Assembly (NCBI GenBank): GCA_021205185.1
Contig: JAJPYB010000010.1
Coordinates: forward strand, 54,697-118,696
Length of the DNA: 64,000 nucleotides
Reading direction: 5' to 3'
Origin: Ruminococcus sp.
GTDB lineage: Bacteria; Bacillota; Clostridia; Oscillospirales; Ruminococcaceae
The notes under the pieces were generated by a model, which did not search any database, was not told where the DNA came from, and saw only the letters and a program-made list of their open reading frames with translations. Position 1 is the stretch's first letter. Every line of letters starts with the position of its first letter. Positions 35,009-42,340 of the stretch are shown here, piece by piece. The translations under genes and the position numbers were made by a program.

Positions 35009-35047
35009 ATCCCTTCTGAGGTTTATTGCCTCAGAAGGGATTTTTTG
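35009..35047 (+). terminator. Terminator after folC
   Basis: Perfect 13-bp stem ATCCCTTCTGAGG / CCTCAGAAGGGAT, 7-nt loop, six T residues. Confidence 0.93.
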
Positions 35048-35063
35048 TTTTTGACGTGTCCGT

Positions 35064-35097
35064 TTCGACAGCTTTCGTATTAGCATTGGTATACAAT
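35064..35097 (+). promoter_or_regulatory. spoIIA promoter region with Spo0A box
   Basis: TTCGACA (35064-35070), the complement of the Spo0A box TGTCGAA, is followed after exactly 21 nt by a -10 box TACAAT (35092-35097). The same spacing occurs upstream of spo0A at the right end of the window. A 0A box replacing the -35 with a long spacer recalls the B. subtilis spoIIG promoter. I do not see a sigma-H promoter, the form used by spoIIA in B. subtilis. Confidence 0.6.
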
Positions 35098-35117
35098 AGC
35101 GATAAGGAGTTGAGATA

Positions 35118-35480
35118 ATGGGACTTAAAATAAAAATGAACGAAAAATCAGGTCGCCTTTATGCCTTTTTAGACGGCGAAATCGACCACCATTCCGTTGC
35201 AGCGCTCAGAACCGATATAGACTTAAACGTAACCCTTTACAAGCCGAGGTCGCTGTTTTTGGATTTTTCAGCCGTAACCTTTATGGACAGCTCAGGAATA
35301 GGACTTGTTATGGGAAGATACAAAAAGATGAACGAGATAAAGGGGCGAGTGTTTATACAAAATCCGCCAAACCACATAAAAAGAGTAATGCTTCTTTCGG
35401 GTGTAAATAAGCTTGCAAAAATAGTAAACGCAGATATGATAGCAGGGGAGGTAGAAACGCTTGAAGAAGGTAGTAAATGA
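35118..35480 (+). CDS. spoIIAA: Anti-sigma F factor antagonist SpoIIAA
   Basis: STAS-domain protein of 120 residues. Dephosphorylated SpoIIAA binds SpoIIAB and frees sigma F in the forespore. The phosphorylation site lies in TFMDSSGIGLVMGRYK (Ser58 or Ser59), nearly identical to the family. The length is close to the usual 117. AAGGAG precedes the ATG. The reading frame overlaps the next start by 20 bases, typical of the tightly coupled operon. Confidence 0.96.
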   Translation: MGLKIKMNEKSGRLYAFLDGEIDHHSVAALRTDIDLNVTLYKPRSLFLDFSAVTFMDSSGIGLVMGRYKKMNEIKGRVFIQNPPNHIKRVMLLSGVNKLAKIVNADMIAGEVETLEEGSK

Positions 35481-35916
35481 GGTGAAACTCAGATTCAAAA
35501 GCGCTTCCGAAAATGAAAGCTTTTCAAGAACGGTAGTGTGCGGCTTTGCGCTTTCTTTGAATCCGAGAGTGGACGAGCTGGGGGATATAAAAACGGCGGT
35601 TTCGGAAGCTGTGACGAACGCTATCGTTCACGGCTACCGAAATACGTCGGGGTACATAGATATGCTTTTGAGGATTTACGAGGATAAAACGCTTTACATA
35701 AAAATACGGGATCGTGGTTGCGGAATTGCCGACGTTAAAAAGGCAATGGAACCGCTTTATACAACTGCGCCTGAGGAGGAGCGTGCAGGTCTTGGCTTTG
35801 CCGTAATGGAAAGCTTTATGGACAAGCTGACCGTTAAGAGCGTTGTCGAAAAGGGCACGACAGTAATTATGATAAAGAGGATTGTCGGAATTGACGGATA
35901 CACTGCCGAAGAATAA
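35461..35916 (+). CDS. spoIIAB: Anti-sigma F factor / kinase SpoIIAB
   Basis: GHKL-fold kinase of 151 residues that holds sigma F and phosphorylates SpoIIAA. Visible features: SENESFSRTVVCGFALSLNP near the N-terminus, the N-box VSEAVTNAIVHGY, RDRGCGI and ERAGLGFAVMESFMD, all SpoIIAB hallmarks. The likely start is TTG 35461 with GGGGAGG nine nt before it; GTG 35482, which aligns with the start of many homologues, is an alternative. It overlaps spoIIAA upstream and sigF downstream. Confidence 0.95.
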   Translation: MKKVVNEVKLRFKSASENESFSRTVVCGFALSLNPRVDELGDIKTAVSEAVTNAIVHGYRNTSGYIDMLLRIYEDKTLYIKIRDRGCGIADVKKAMEPLYTTAPEEERAGLGFAVMESFMDKLTVKSVVEKGTTVIMIKRIVGIDGYTAEE

Positions 35917-36559
35917 AATAGACGTTACTGAGCATATAGGGCTTGTTCACCTTTGCGCCAACAGATTTAAAAATCGTGGAATAGAATACGAGGAGCTGTA
36001 CTCAGCAGGCTGCTTAGGACTATTAAAGGCGAAGGAGCATTTTAACCCTGAGTTTTCAGTTAAGTTTTCAACCTATGCGGTGCCTGTGATTTTAGGCGAA
36101 ATCAAACGTCTTTTCAGAGATGGTGGAGTGGTAAGAGTTTCACGAAGCTTAAAGGAGCTGTCGCTTAAAATTACGAAAATCCGCGAGGATTATCTTTCAA
36201 AGCTCGGCAGAGAGCCGGACGTATCAGAGCTTTGCGAGCAAGCGGGCGAAACAAGCGAAAGAATATGCGAGGCTATAAACGTATCTCAGCCGCCTCTTAG
36301 CTTAACCTATTCAAATGATGAGCCGAGCGAGGTTTTGATTCCTGTTGACGCTCAGGACGAAAGAATAACTGACCTCATATCGCTCAGGGAGGTGCTTTCA
36401 AAGCTTAACGACGAGGACAGAACGCTTATTTATTTGAGGTATTACAGAGGTCTTACTCAGGTTAAAACTGCCGCAGTTATGGGAATAACGCAGATTCAGG
36501 TTTCAAGGCGGGAAAAGAAGCTGCTGCTTCATATGCGCTCGCAAATGTGCGGAGAATAA
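35891..36559 (+). CDS. sigF: Sporulation sigma factor F
   Basis: RNA polymerase sigma factor of about 222 residues for early forespore genes. Region 2 (LCANRFKNRGIEYEELYSAG...FSTYAVPVILGEIKR), region 3 (RVSRSLKEL) and region 4 (LIYLRYYRGLTQVKTAAVMGITQIQVSRREKK) are complete. TTG 35891 is preferred because AAAGAGG lies ten nt upstream; a TTG at 35882 is only one nt from that site. The gene overlaps the end of spoIIAB. It ends a few bases before a convergent polysaccharide deacetylase gene. Confidence 0.94.
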   Translation: MTDTLPKNKIDVTEHIGLVHLCANRFKNRGIEYEELYSAGCLGLLKAKEHFNPEFSVKFSTYAVPVILGEIKRLFRDGGVVRVSRSLKELSLKITKIREDYLSKLGREPDVSELCEQAGETSERICEAINVSQPPLSLTYSNDEPSEVLIPVDAQDERITDLISLREVLSKLNDEDRTLIYLRYYRGLTQVKTAAVMGITQIQVSRREKKLLLHMRSQMCGE

Positions 36560-36564
36560 GTTCT

Positions 36565-37422
36565 TTACGGCAGAGCTTTTTTCATAAAATCACTCGTTGA
36601 AATGCCGCTTGGGCGGTTAAATCTCCCAAGACAGTAAAGCGAGTTCTCATCGCTTATTACGTTTATCTTTTCTTCACAGCCGAGCGAGATTTTAAATCCG
36701 CAGGCTTTAACGAGATTTTTACTTTCTTCGCATATAAGACCATAAGGATAGGTGTAAATGGAAGGAACTATCTGCGCCTTGCTTTCAGCGGCGTTTAAAA
36801 AAGTATTGGTGTCAGCTAAAAATACGCTTCTGTAGTCTGAGTAGCTCTCGCCGCTTTTGATAGTGGCGCCCTGACGCTCTCCAAGAGAGTGAAAATCGTA
36901 AGAGTGGCAGGCAATATCAACCTTTCCGCTTAAATAAAGCTTACGCACCTCCTCCCAGTTTAAATACGAGTAGGAGTCATTTCTGTTTTCTGTTTCCTCC
37001 TCTCTGTCGCAAAAGCTCCCGACAACCGAAAAGACAGCCTTCATATTGTATTTTTCCAGAAGCGGCAAAACGTAAGTGAGGTTGTTTAAGCACCCGTCGT
37101 CAAATGTGAGCATTACGGGCTTGTCGGGCAGGCTTTCCCCTGAATATACAAAGCTTATAAGCTGCGACGAGGTAATTGTAGTATATCCGTTTTCGAACAG
37201 GTAGGATAAATCCTTTTCAAGCTCAACGGGTGATAATACATATTCTCCGTGCTGACTTTCGTCCTTTAAAACGCTGTGGTACATAATTATTGAAAGCCTG
37301 ACGCCCGAGTTTTTAGCGTATACGTTAAAGCCTATTTTTACGCCGAAGATAAGTATAAGCAGGCTCATAAAAATCGACAGGATAACAAAGCGTCGCCTGA
37401 TTAGAAATTTCATAAATAGCAT
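36565..37422 (-). CDS. Polysaccharide deacetylase (CE4)
   Basis: Membrane-anchored NodB-type deacetylase of 285 residues, acting outside the membrane on peptidoglycan or another acetylated polymer. An N-terminal anchor (about 11-35) is followed by the opening IIMYHSV, the metal and base motif LTFDDG (about 107) and the metal-ligand motif CHSYDFH (HxxxH, about 180). AAGGAG lies eight nt before ATG 37422. It lies downstream of, and convergent to, sigF; a cortex or cell-wall role is plausible but not shown. There is no upstream TCS or operon partner. Confidence 0.9.
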   Translation of the reverse strand: MLFMKFLIRRRFVILSIFMSLLILIFGVKIGFNVYAKNSGVRLSIIMYHSVLKDESQHGEYVLSPVELEKDLSYLFENGYTTITSSQLISFVYSGESLPDKPVMLTFDDGCLNNLTYVLPLLEKYNMKAVFSVVGSFCDREEETENRNDSYSYLNWEEVRKLYLSGKVDIACHSYDFHSLGERQGATIKSGESYSDYRSVFLADTNTFLNAAESKAQIVPSIYTYPYGLICEESKNLVKACGFKISLGCEEKINVISDENSLYCLGRFNRPSGISTSDFMKKALP

Positions 37423-37481
37423 TGAGAAAACTCCTTTTGAAAAGTATATTCAACAAAGGGAGCTTTTTTGCATAAAAGGAC

Positions 37482-37510
37482 TTGTATTTTAATTATTCGT
37501 ATGATAAAAT
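37482..37510 (+). promoter_or_regulatory. Promoter of the phosphofructokinase gene
   Basis: TTGTAT (37482-37487), 17-nt spacer, TAAAAT (37505-37510), 38 nt before the ATG. Confidence 0.6.
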
Positions 37511-37548
37511 TAAGTAACGGCTAAAAGCGGTGACAGGAGGAATGACTT

Positions 37549-38631
37549 ATGAAAAGACGAATTGGTATTTTGACAAGCGGAGGAGATTGCCCGGGACTTA
37601 ACGCTACAATAAGAGGCGTTGCAAAGGCTTGCTATGAAAAGTTCGGTTCGGGTAATGTAGAAATCGTCGGAATTTTAAACGGCTACTCCGGCTTGATAAA
37701 TAACGAATGTAGAGAAATGAAGGAAAGTGACTTTTCCGGAATACTCACTCGTGGCGGAACTATTTTTGGAACGAAAAGAACTCCGTATAAAATGATGCAG
37801 GTTATCGGCGAGGATAACGTCGACAAGGTCAAGGCTATGAAGGACACCTACAAAAAACAGAAGCTTGACTGCGTTTTAACTCTTGGCGGAAACGGAACTC
37901 ACAAGACTTCAAATCTTCTGTCAAATGAAGGATTGAATGTTATCGGACTTCCAAAAACTATCGACAACGATATTTACGGAACTGATGTAACCTTCGGCTT
38001 TCACACATCAGTTGATATAGCGACAGAGGTAATTGATAGACTCCATACAACGGCAACCTCTCATGGAAGATGCCTTGTTGTAGAAATTATGGGAAATAAG
38101 GCTGGCTGGCTTACTCTTTATTCGGGAATTGCCGGCGGCGCTGATATAATAGTTATTCCTGAAATTCCTTACGATATTGATAAGCTTTGTCGTGCGGTTG
38201 AAAAAAGAAACGACGAGAAAAAGGCGTTTTCTATTATCGCTGTTGCAGAGGGCGCATACAGCGTTGAAGAAGCGGCTCTTAAGAAAAAGGAAAGAGCAAG
38301 ACAAAGAGCTCAGGCCGGAATTACAACAGCTACATCGACTATTGCAAAGCAAATTGAAGAAGCTACAGGAATGGAAGCCAGAGTTTGCGTTCCGGGTCAT
38401 ATGCTTAGGGGCGGAAGCCCGTCGGCTTACGACAGGGTTTTAGCTACAAAGTTCGGCGTTCGGGCAGCTCAGCTTATCGGAGAGGAAAAGTACGGCTATA
38501 CTGTTGCAATGGTAGATACTGTTGTAACTGAAAACAAGCTTTCCGACATTGCAGGAAAAACAAAGTTCGTTCCGACAGACGGTCAGCTTGTAAAGACGGC
38601 CAAGGATATAGGAATTTCATTTGGAGATTAG
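37549..38631 (+). CDS. pfk: 6-phosphofructokinase
   Basis: Glycolytic enzyme of 360 residues. LTSGGDCPGLNATIRG opens the fold, GGNGTHKT (about 107) is the nucleotide/pyrophosphate site and PKTIDNDIYGTD (about 127) the catalytic loop; MGNKAGW and PEIPYD follow. The signatures are mixed: Gly after Asn in GGNGT is like ATP enzymes, while Lys in PKTIDND is like pyrophosphate enzymes, and the usual Asp of GGDGS is Asn. The phosphate donor is therefore uncertain. GACAGGAGG precedes the ATG. A short LRR membrane protein gene follows after 22 nt. Confidence 0.93.
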   Translation: MKRRIGILTSGGDCPGLNATIRGVAKACYEKFGSGNVEIVGILNGYSGLINNECREMKESDFSGILTRGGTIFGTKRTPYKMMQVIGEDNVDKVKAMKDTYKKQKLDCVLTLGGNGTHKTSNLLSNEGLNVIGLPKTIDNDIYGTDVTFGFHTSVDIATEVIDRLHTTATSHGRCLVVEIMGNKAGWLTLYSGIAGGADIIVIPEIPYDIDKLCRAVEKRNDEKKAFSIIAVAEGAYSVEEAALKKKERARQRAQAGITTATSTIAKQIEEATGMEARVCVPGHMLRGGSPSAYDRVLATKFGVRAAQLIGEEKYGYTVAMVDTVVTENKLSDIAGKTKFVPTDGQLVKTAKDIGISFGD

Positions 38632-38653
38632 CATTTAAAAGAGGTAAATTCAA

Positions 38654-39238
38654 ATGGCAGTCAGATATGAAATAACGCCTGCTAAGCAGAGTATTTTACA
38701 AAAAAGAGTCAGTTCGTTTTGGAGCCTGCTCATTATCGCTCTTTGCGCTGCCATAGTTGTGCTTCTTGCAAGATACACTATAGAGCTTGCAACAGAAGAA
38801 ATTACCTACACTTACGGACCTATAAGCGCTACTTCTATTGCGGAGGATTATTTCGACTACGAGATAAATGTGTCGGCTGAGGGAGAAAGCTATGTAACGA
38901 TTACCGGCTATCATGGAGATTTAAAAGAGGTTAATATTCCGAGCGAGATTGACGGTGTTCGTGTTCGGGAAATCGCACGCTTCGCTTTTATGTCAAACGA
39001 CGTAATTTACATTGTAAGAATACCCGAGGGTGTTACAACTATCGGAAATATGTGCTTTTATAACAGTCCGACCTTAAAGCGTGTTTATATACCCGAAACC
39101 GCTTCAAGCATCGGCGGCTGGTGCTTTGGAAATTCAACCGACCTCGTGGTTGAGGGCATAATAGGCTCCGAAGCTCAAAGCTATTGCGAGCAAAGAGGAA
39201 TTTCCTTCGAGGGATATTCTTACGAAAAAGTGGAGTAA
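38654..39238 (+). CDS. Membrane-anchored BspA-type leucine-rich repeat protein
   Basis: Protein of 194 residues with one N-terminal membrane helix (about 24-43) and an external domain. Residues about 90-160 contain BspA/LRR5-like repeats (DGVRVREIARFAFMS..., EGVTTIGNMCFYNS..., ETASSIGGWCFGNS). Such short LRR domains occur on many clostridial surface proteins and mediate binding, but no ligand can be inferred. It follows the phosphofructokinase gene closely and is probably transcribed with it, although the functional link is unclear. Confidence 0.75.
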   Translation: MAVRYEITPAKQSILQKRVSSFWSLLIIALCAAIVVLLARYTIELATEEITYTYGPISATSIAEDYFDYEINVSAEGESYVTITGYHGDLKEVNIPSEIDGVRVREIARFAFMSNDVIYIVRIPEGVTTIGNMCFYNSPTLKRVYIPETASSIGGWCFGNSTDLVVEGIIGSEAQSYCEQRGISFEGYSYEKVE

Positions 39239-39253
39239 AATTTCCTTGTACTG

Positions 39254-39282
39254 TTGCAATTTTAAGGGAAATAAGCTATAAT
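39254..39282 (+). promoter_or_regulatory. Promoter of the aldolase gene
   Basis: TTGCAA (39254-39259), 17-nt spacer, TATAAT (39277-39282), 44 nt before the ATG. Confidence 0.75.
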
Positions 39283-39326
39283 AGATACAGACAAATATTG
39301 TTTAATACTTTTTGGAGGTTAAATTT

Positions 39327-40190
39327 ATGTTAGTTTCAGCAAAGGATATGCTTAACAAAGCAAGAGATGGAAAGTATGCTGTTGGTCAGTTCAACATCAA
39401 CAATCTTGAGTGGACAAAGGCTATTCTGCTTACAGCTCAGGAGCTTAAGTCGCCGGTTATTCTCGGAGTTTCCGAGGGCGCAGGAAAGTATATGTGCGGC
39501 TACAAGACTGTTGTAGGAATGGTAAACGGAATGCTCGAGGAGCTTAACATTACAGTTCCTGTTGCACTTCACCTTGACCATGGCTCATATGAGGGTGCAA
39601 AGGCTTGTATTGAAGCGGGATTTTCGTCAGTAATGTTTGACGGCTCGCATTATCCTATTGAAGAGAACGTAGCAAAGACGACAGAGCTTGTTAAGACCTG
39701 TAACGAGCTTGGACTTTCGATTGAAGCTGAGGTTGGTTCAATCGGAGGAGAAGAGGACGGAGTTATCGGTGCCGGTGAGTGCGCTGACCCTGACGAGTGC
39801 AAGGCTATCGCTGATTTAGGCGTTACAATGCTCGCAGCAGGAATCGGTAACATTCACGGTAAGTACCCGGAAAACTGGGCAGGTCTTTCTTTTGAAACGC
39901 TTGCAGCAGTCAAGGAAAAGGTAGGAGATATGCCTTTGGTGCTTCACGGAGGTACAGGAATCCCTGAGGATATGATCAAGAAGGCAATCTCTTTGGGAGT
40001 TGCTAAGATAAACGTAAACACAGAGTGCCAGCTTTCATTCGCAGACGCTACAAGAAAGTATATCGAAGCAGGTAAGGACCTTCAGGGCAAGGGCTTTGAC
40101 CCAAGAAAGCTTTTGGCTCCGGGATTTGAAGCTATCAAGGCAACTGTTAAGGAAAAGATGGAGCTTTTCGGCTCAATCGGCAAGGCTTAA
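39327..40190 (+). CDS. fba: Class II fructose-bisphosphate aldolase
   Basis: Zinc-dependent glycolytic aldolase of 287 residues that interconverts fructose-1,6-bisphosphate with triose phosphates. The metal-binding LHLDHGSYEG (about 80), EAEVGSIGGEEDG, GIGNIHGKYP and LVLHGGTGIPE motifs are all present. The start is ATG 39327; an upstream TTG at 39312 falls inside the GGAGG ribosome site. Codon use looks highly biased, consistent with strong expression. Some relatives act on tagatose bisphosphate, but this sequence is closest to the FbaA group. Confidence 0.95.
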   Translation: MLVSAKDMLNKARDGKYAVGQFNINNLEWTKAILLTAQELKSPVILGVSEGAGKYMCGYKTVVGMVNGMLEELNITVPVALHLDHGSYEGAKACIEAGFSSVMFDGSHYPIEENVAKTTELVKTCNELGLSIEAEVGSIGGEEDGVIGAGECADPDECKAIADLGVTMLAAGIGNIHGKYPENWAGLSFETLAAVKEKVGDMPLVLHGGTGIPEDMIKKAISLGVAKINVNTECQLSFADATRKYIEAGKDLQGKGFDPRKLLAPGFEAIKATVKEKMELFGSIGKA

Positions 40191-40210
40191 ATCAAAAATC
40201 ACAAACAATG

Positions 40211-40306
40211 TTGACCGGTCTGACGCTTCCGCCTGTCAAGGGGCAGGCGGACGTTAGATTAAAAACTGAATACGAGTGTAGCCCAGGTACCACTCGAAAA
40301 TAAAAA
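40211..40306 (+). promoter_or_regulatory. Structured queT leader, probable preQ1 riboswitch
   Basis: Before queT there is a long hairpin, TCTGACG (40219-40225) with CGTTAGA (40252-40258) enclosing CCGCCTG (40229-40235) with CAGGCGG (40244-40250), then an A-rich strand, then a second hairpin CGAGTG (40273-40278) / CACTCG (40291-40296), and finally AAGGAG. queT genes of this bacterial group are known to be controlled by preQ1 riboswitches, including class III. I could not verify the class by eye, and the hairpin arms alone do not prove ligand binding. Confidence 0.55.
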
Positions 40307-40321
40307 CAAGGAGTTATTTTT

Positions 40322-40885
40322 ATGTCTGAATTTAAAATTCTCGGCCACAAGCTTGGCCTCAAAAGTATAGTTATTCTGGCGGTCGTAGCGGCGGTGTATG
40401 TTGCTGTTACTGTTGCGTGCGGAAGTCTTTCCTATGCCAATATTCAATTCAGGATTTCCGAAGCGCTGGTGCTTTTGTGTTTTTACAAAAAATCCTACTG
40501 CGTTTCAATGGTAATAGGCTGCTTTATTGCAAATATTGCGTCAACCGTCGGACTTATAGATATGATAGTAGGAACTGCCGCAACTGTAATTGCCGTTATC
40601 GGAATAGTAGCCTGCTCAAGCGCTTTTCCAAAGCTGTTTAAGAGGGCGGGAATGAATGATAACGTAGCGCACATTTTAAGCCTTATCATCGCATCTCTTT
40701 GCCCTGTTGTTGCAAACGCTGTGCTTGTCGGACTTGAGCTTTATTTGGTTTTGGATCTGCCGCTTGTACTTTCAATGATTCAGGTAGGCGCAGGAGAGCT
40801 TGTCTGCGTTACGGTTCTCGGAACGGCGCTGTTCTGGTCGCTTGAGAAAAATAAGCAGTTTATGCGGTTGATAGAGGCTAGATAA
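40322..40885 (+). CDS. queT: QueT-family queuosine precursor transporter
   Basis: Membrane protein of 187 residues with about five helices, recognisable as the S component of an ECF transporter for queuosine precursors (QueT family). The signature start VAAVYVAVTVACGSLSYANIQFRISEAL is characteristic, and RISEAL/LCFYKK follows as in the family. It would work with the shared ECF energy module encoded elsewhere. AAGGAG precedes the ATG and a structured leader (probable preQ1 riboswitch) lies upstream. Confidence 0.9.
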   Translation: MSEFKILGHKLGLKSIVILAVVAAVYVAVTVACGSLSYANIQFRISEALVLLCFYKKSYCVSMVIGCFIANIASTVGLIDMIVGTAATVIAVIGIVACSSAFPKLFKRAGMNDNVAHILSLIIASLCPVVANAVLVGLELYLVLDLPLVLSMIQVGAGELVCVTVLGTALFWSLEKNKQFMRLIEAR

Positions 40886-41160
40886 CATAGAAGCTCCGCC
40901 CTTTCAGGGCAGAGCAATTCGTAATTCGTAATGCGTGTCTCCATATTCTATCCCGCGTTATACTTCGTAAAACGCCTCGTTGCTCATTCTATTTTACGAG
41001 TTTACGAGGCGTAAAAGGCGACTGGTGAAGTTGTTCCTCTCCCACCCCGAAGGGGCGGAAAGAGGAACAATTTCCAACTTCATGTAGTGCTATTGCTGTA
41101 AGTATAAGAGAAAATTCTAGCAATCTAGTTTCTAGCTTCTAGTCCTCTAGTCGCTAGTAT
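40876..41160. repeat. CTAG-rich repeat cluster 3 with shared hairpin
   Basis: Begins with a copy of the segment found at 8327-8385 (here 40880-40932, with the same GCCCT-TTC-AGGGC hairpin), then a GC-rich region with two inverted repeats: ACGCCTCGT/ACGAGGCGT and a long stem joining GAAGTTG...TTGTTCCTCT to AGAGGAACAA...CAACTTC (about 41022-41082). It ends with six CTAG units in 7-8 nt steps (41116-41158). The CTAG units overlap the 3' end of the cysteine-cluster gene on the minus strand. Confidence 0.55.
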
Positions 41161-41622
41161 CGGATATCCGTCTATATAATCCTTTACCATAAAAGGGTGA
41201 GCTTCAGCTTCGGCGAAGATTTCGTCCTTGATTTTATCAAGCGTTGCCATTATGCTGTCAAGCGGTCGGGTTTTGACAATCGGGCAAACGGGCGAAAGGG
41301 TTATAACATACCCGTTAAAGCCTTCGAGCTTCATAATCCGAAACGGCCAGATTTTGCAGTCAAACGGCTTTGACTCAGAGTCAAGCCTACAGCCCTTTTG
41401 TCGATCCAGCGCCGTACAATAATAAAGCTCTTCCTCAGGCTTTTTTGAAAGGGAAAACAGCTTGTATTCACCCTTGTCAATCAGCTCGCCGCCGACCGAG
41501 CCTTTAACGCTCTCCGCAAGCTCGTTATAGATAATCGGCGTTTCCCAGATGTCCTCATCGTCAAAGGTACAGCAGATTTTGCACTTGGCGCATTCTTCTC
41601 TTGATAATAAACTCTTTAGCAT
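41125..41622 (-). CDS. YkgJ-type cysteine-cluster protein
   Basis: Protein of 165 residues of the YkgJ (CxxCxxCC) family, thought to bind zinc or an iron-sulfur cluster; function unknown. The N-terminal ECAKCKICC (about 11-19) and later CTALDRQKGCRL, PFDCKIWPF and SPVCPIV carry the conserved cysteines. The final ten residues (after DGYPI) are encoded by CTAG repeat units, so the natural C-terminus may have been replaced or extended by the repeat cluster. AAGGCGATG precedes ATG 41622. Confidence 0.8.
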   Translation of the reverse strand: MLKSLLSREECAKCKICCTFDDEDIWETPIIYNELAESVKGSVGGELIDKGEYKLFSLSKKPEEELYYCTALDRQKGCRLDSESKPFDCKIWPFRIMKLEGFNGYVITLSPVCPIVKTRPLDSIMATLDKIKDEIFAEAEAHPFMVKDYIDGYPILATRGLEARN

Positions 41623-41664
41623 TTTGTCATCGCCTTTGTTAGTAGTTACGCTAATTGTAGCACA

Positions 41665-42111
41665 TTAAAAAAGACTTGTCAAAAGCCAGTAGATTATACC
41701 GTAAATAAACGCCGCTACCGTTCCGTAAAGAATAACAGGGCCTGCGATTATAAAAATCTTTGCTCCAAGTCCCAGCACATAGCCTTCTGTTTTAAATTCT
41801 ATTGCCGGTGAAACGACGGAGTTTGCAAAGCCTGTTATCGGGACTAAGGTGCCTGCACCGCCGAGCTTCGCAATTTTTGGATAAAGACCAAGTCCTGTAA
41901 AGAGTGCAGACAGAAATACAAGGCAAATGCTCGTTAATGCGCCGGCTGTCTTTTCACTGAAGTCAAGATACTGCCACAGGTTTAAAAGTCCCTCGCCGAG
42001 AGTACAGATCAATCCGCCAATTAAAAAAGCGCAGGGAATGGTTTTGTAGCTTTTTGTTGGTGGAGAAGCCTCCTTTACTATTTTGTCGTAATCCTTTTTT
42101 GACATATTCAT
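41665..42111 (-). CDS. spoVAC: Stage V sporulation protein AC
   Basis: Integral membrane protein of 148 residues with the SpoVAC signatures AFLIGGLICTLGEGLLNLW, FSEKTAGALTS and GAGTLVPITGFANSVVSPAIEFKTEG. In Bacillus SpoVAC acts as a mechanosensitive channel in spore dipicolinate traffic. The start is ATG 42111, which has AAAGGAAGTG upstream; longer frames lack a ribosome site. spoVAD and spoVAE, normally adjacent, are not here, so the gene is on its own. Confidence 0.92.
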   Translation of the reverse strand: MNMSKKDYDKIVKEASPPTKSYKTIPCAFLIGGLICTLGEGLLNLWQYLDFSEKTAGALTSICLVFLSALFTGLGLYPKIAKLGGAGTLVPITGFANSVVSPAIEFKTEGYVLGLGAKIFIIAGPVILYGTVAAFIYGIIYWLLTSLF

Positions 42112-42340
42112 TGCTTTCACTTCCTTTGCTTTTATTGTCTGCAAGGGGAGTGAAATTATTCTTTTAGTTAAACTGCACAAAAATCAAGGCAAAAAATTAT
42201 TAAAAAAACATATATCAAAAGTTTTGAATTTGTGGTACAATAGTAATCAGAGAAGGTTTGCCTTGAAATTGGCGAGCTTCCCCTGAAATTTAAGCGTTAT
42301 GCAAAATTTTAATTTGAAGAAGGGAGGAGTGCTTTCCTTT

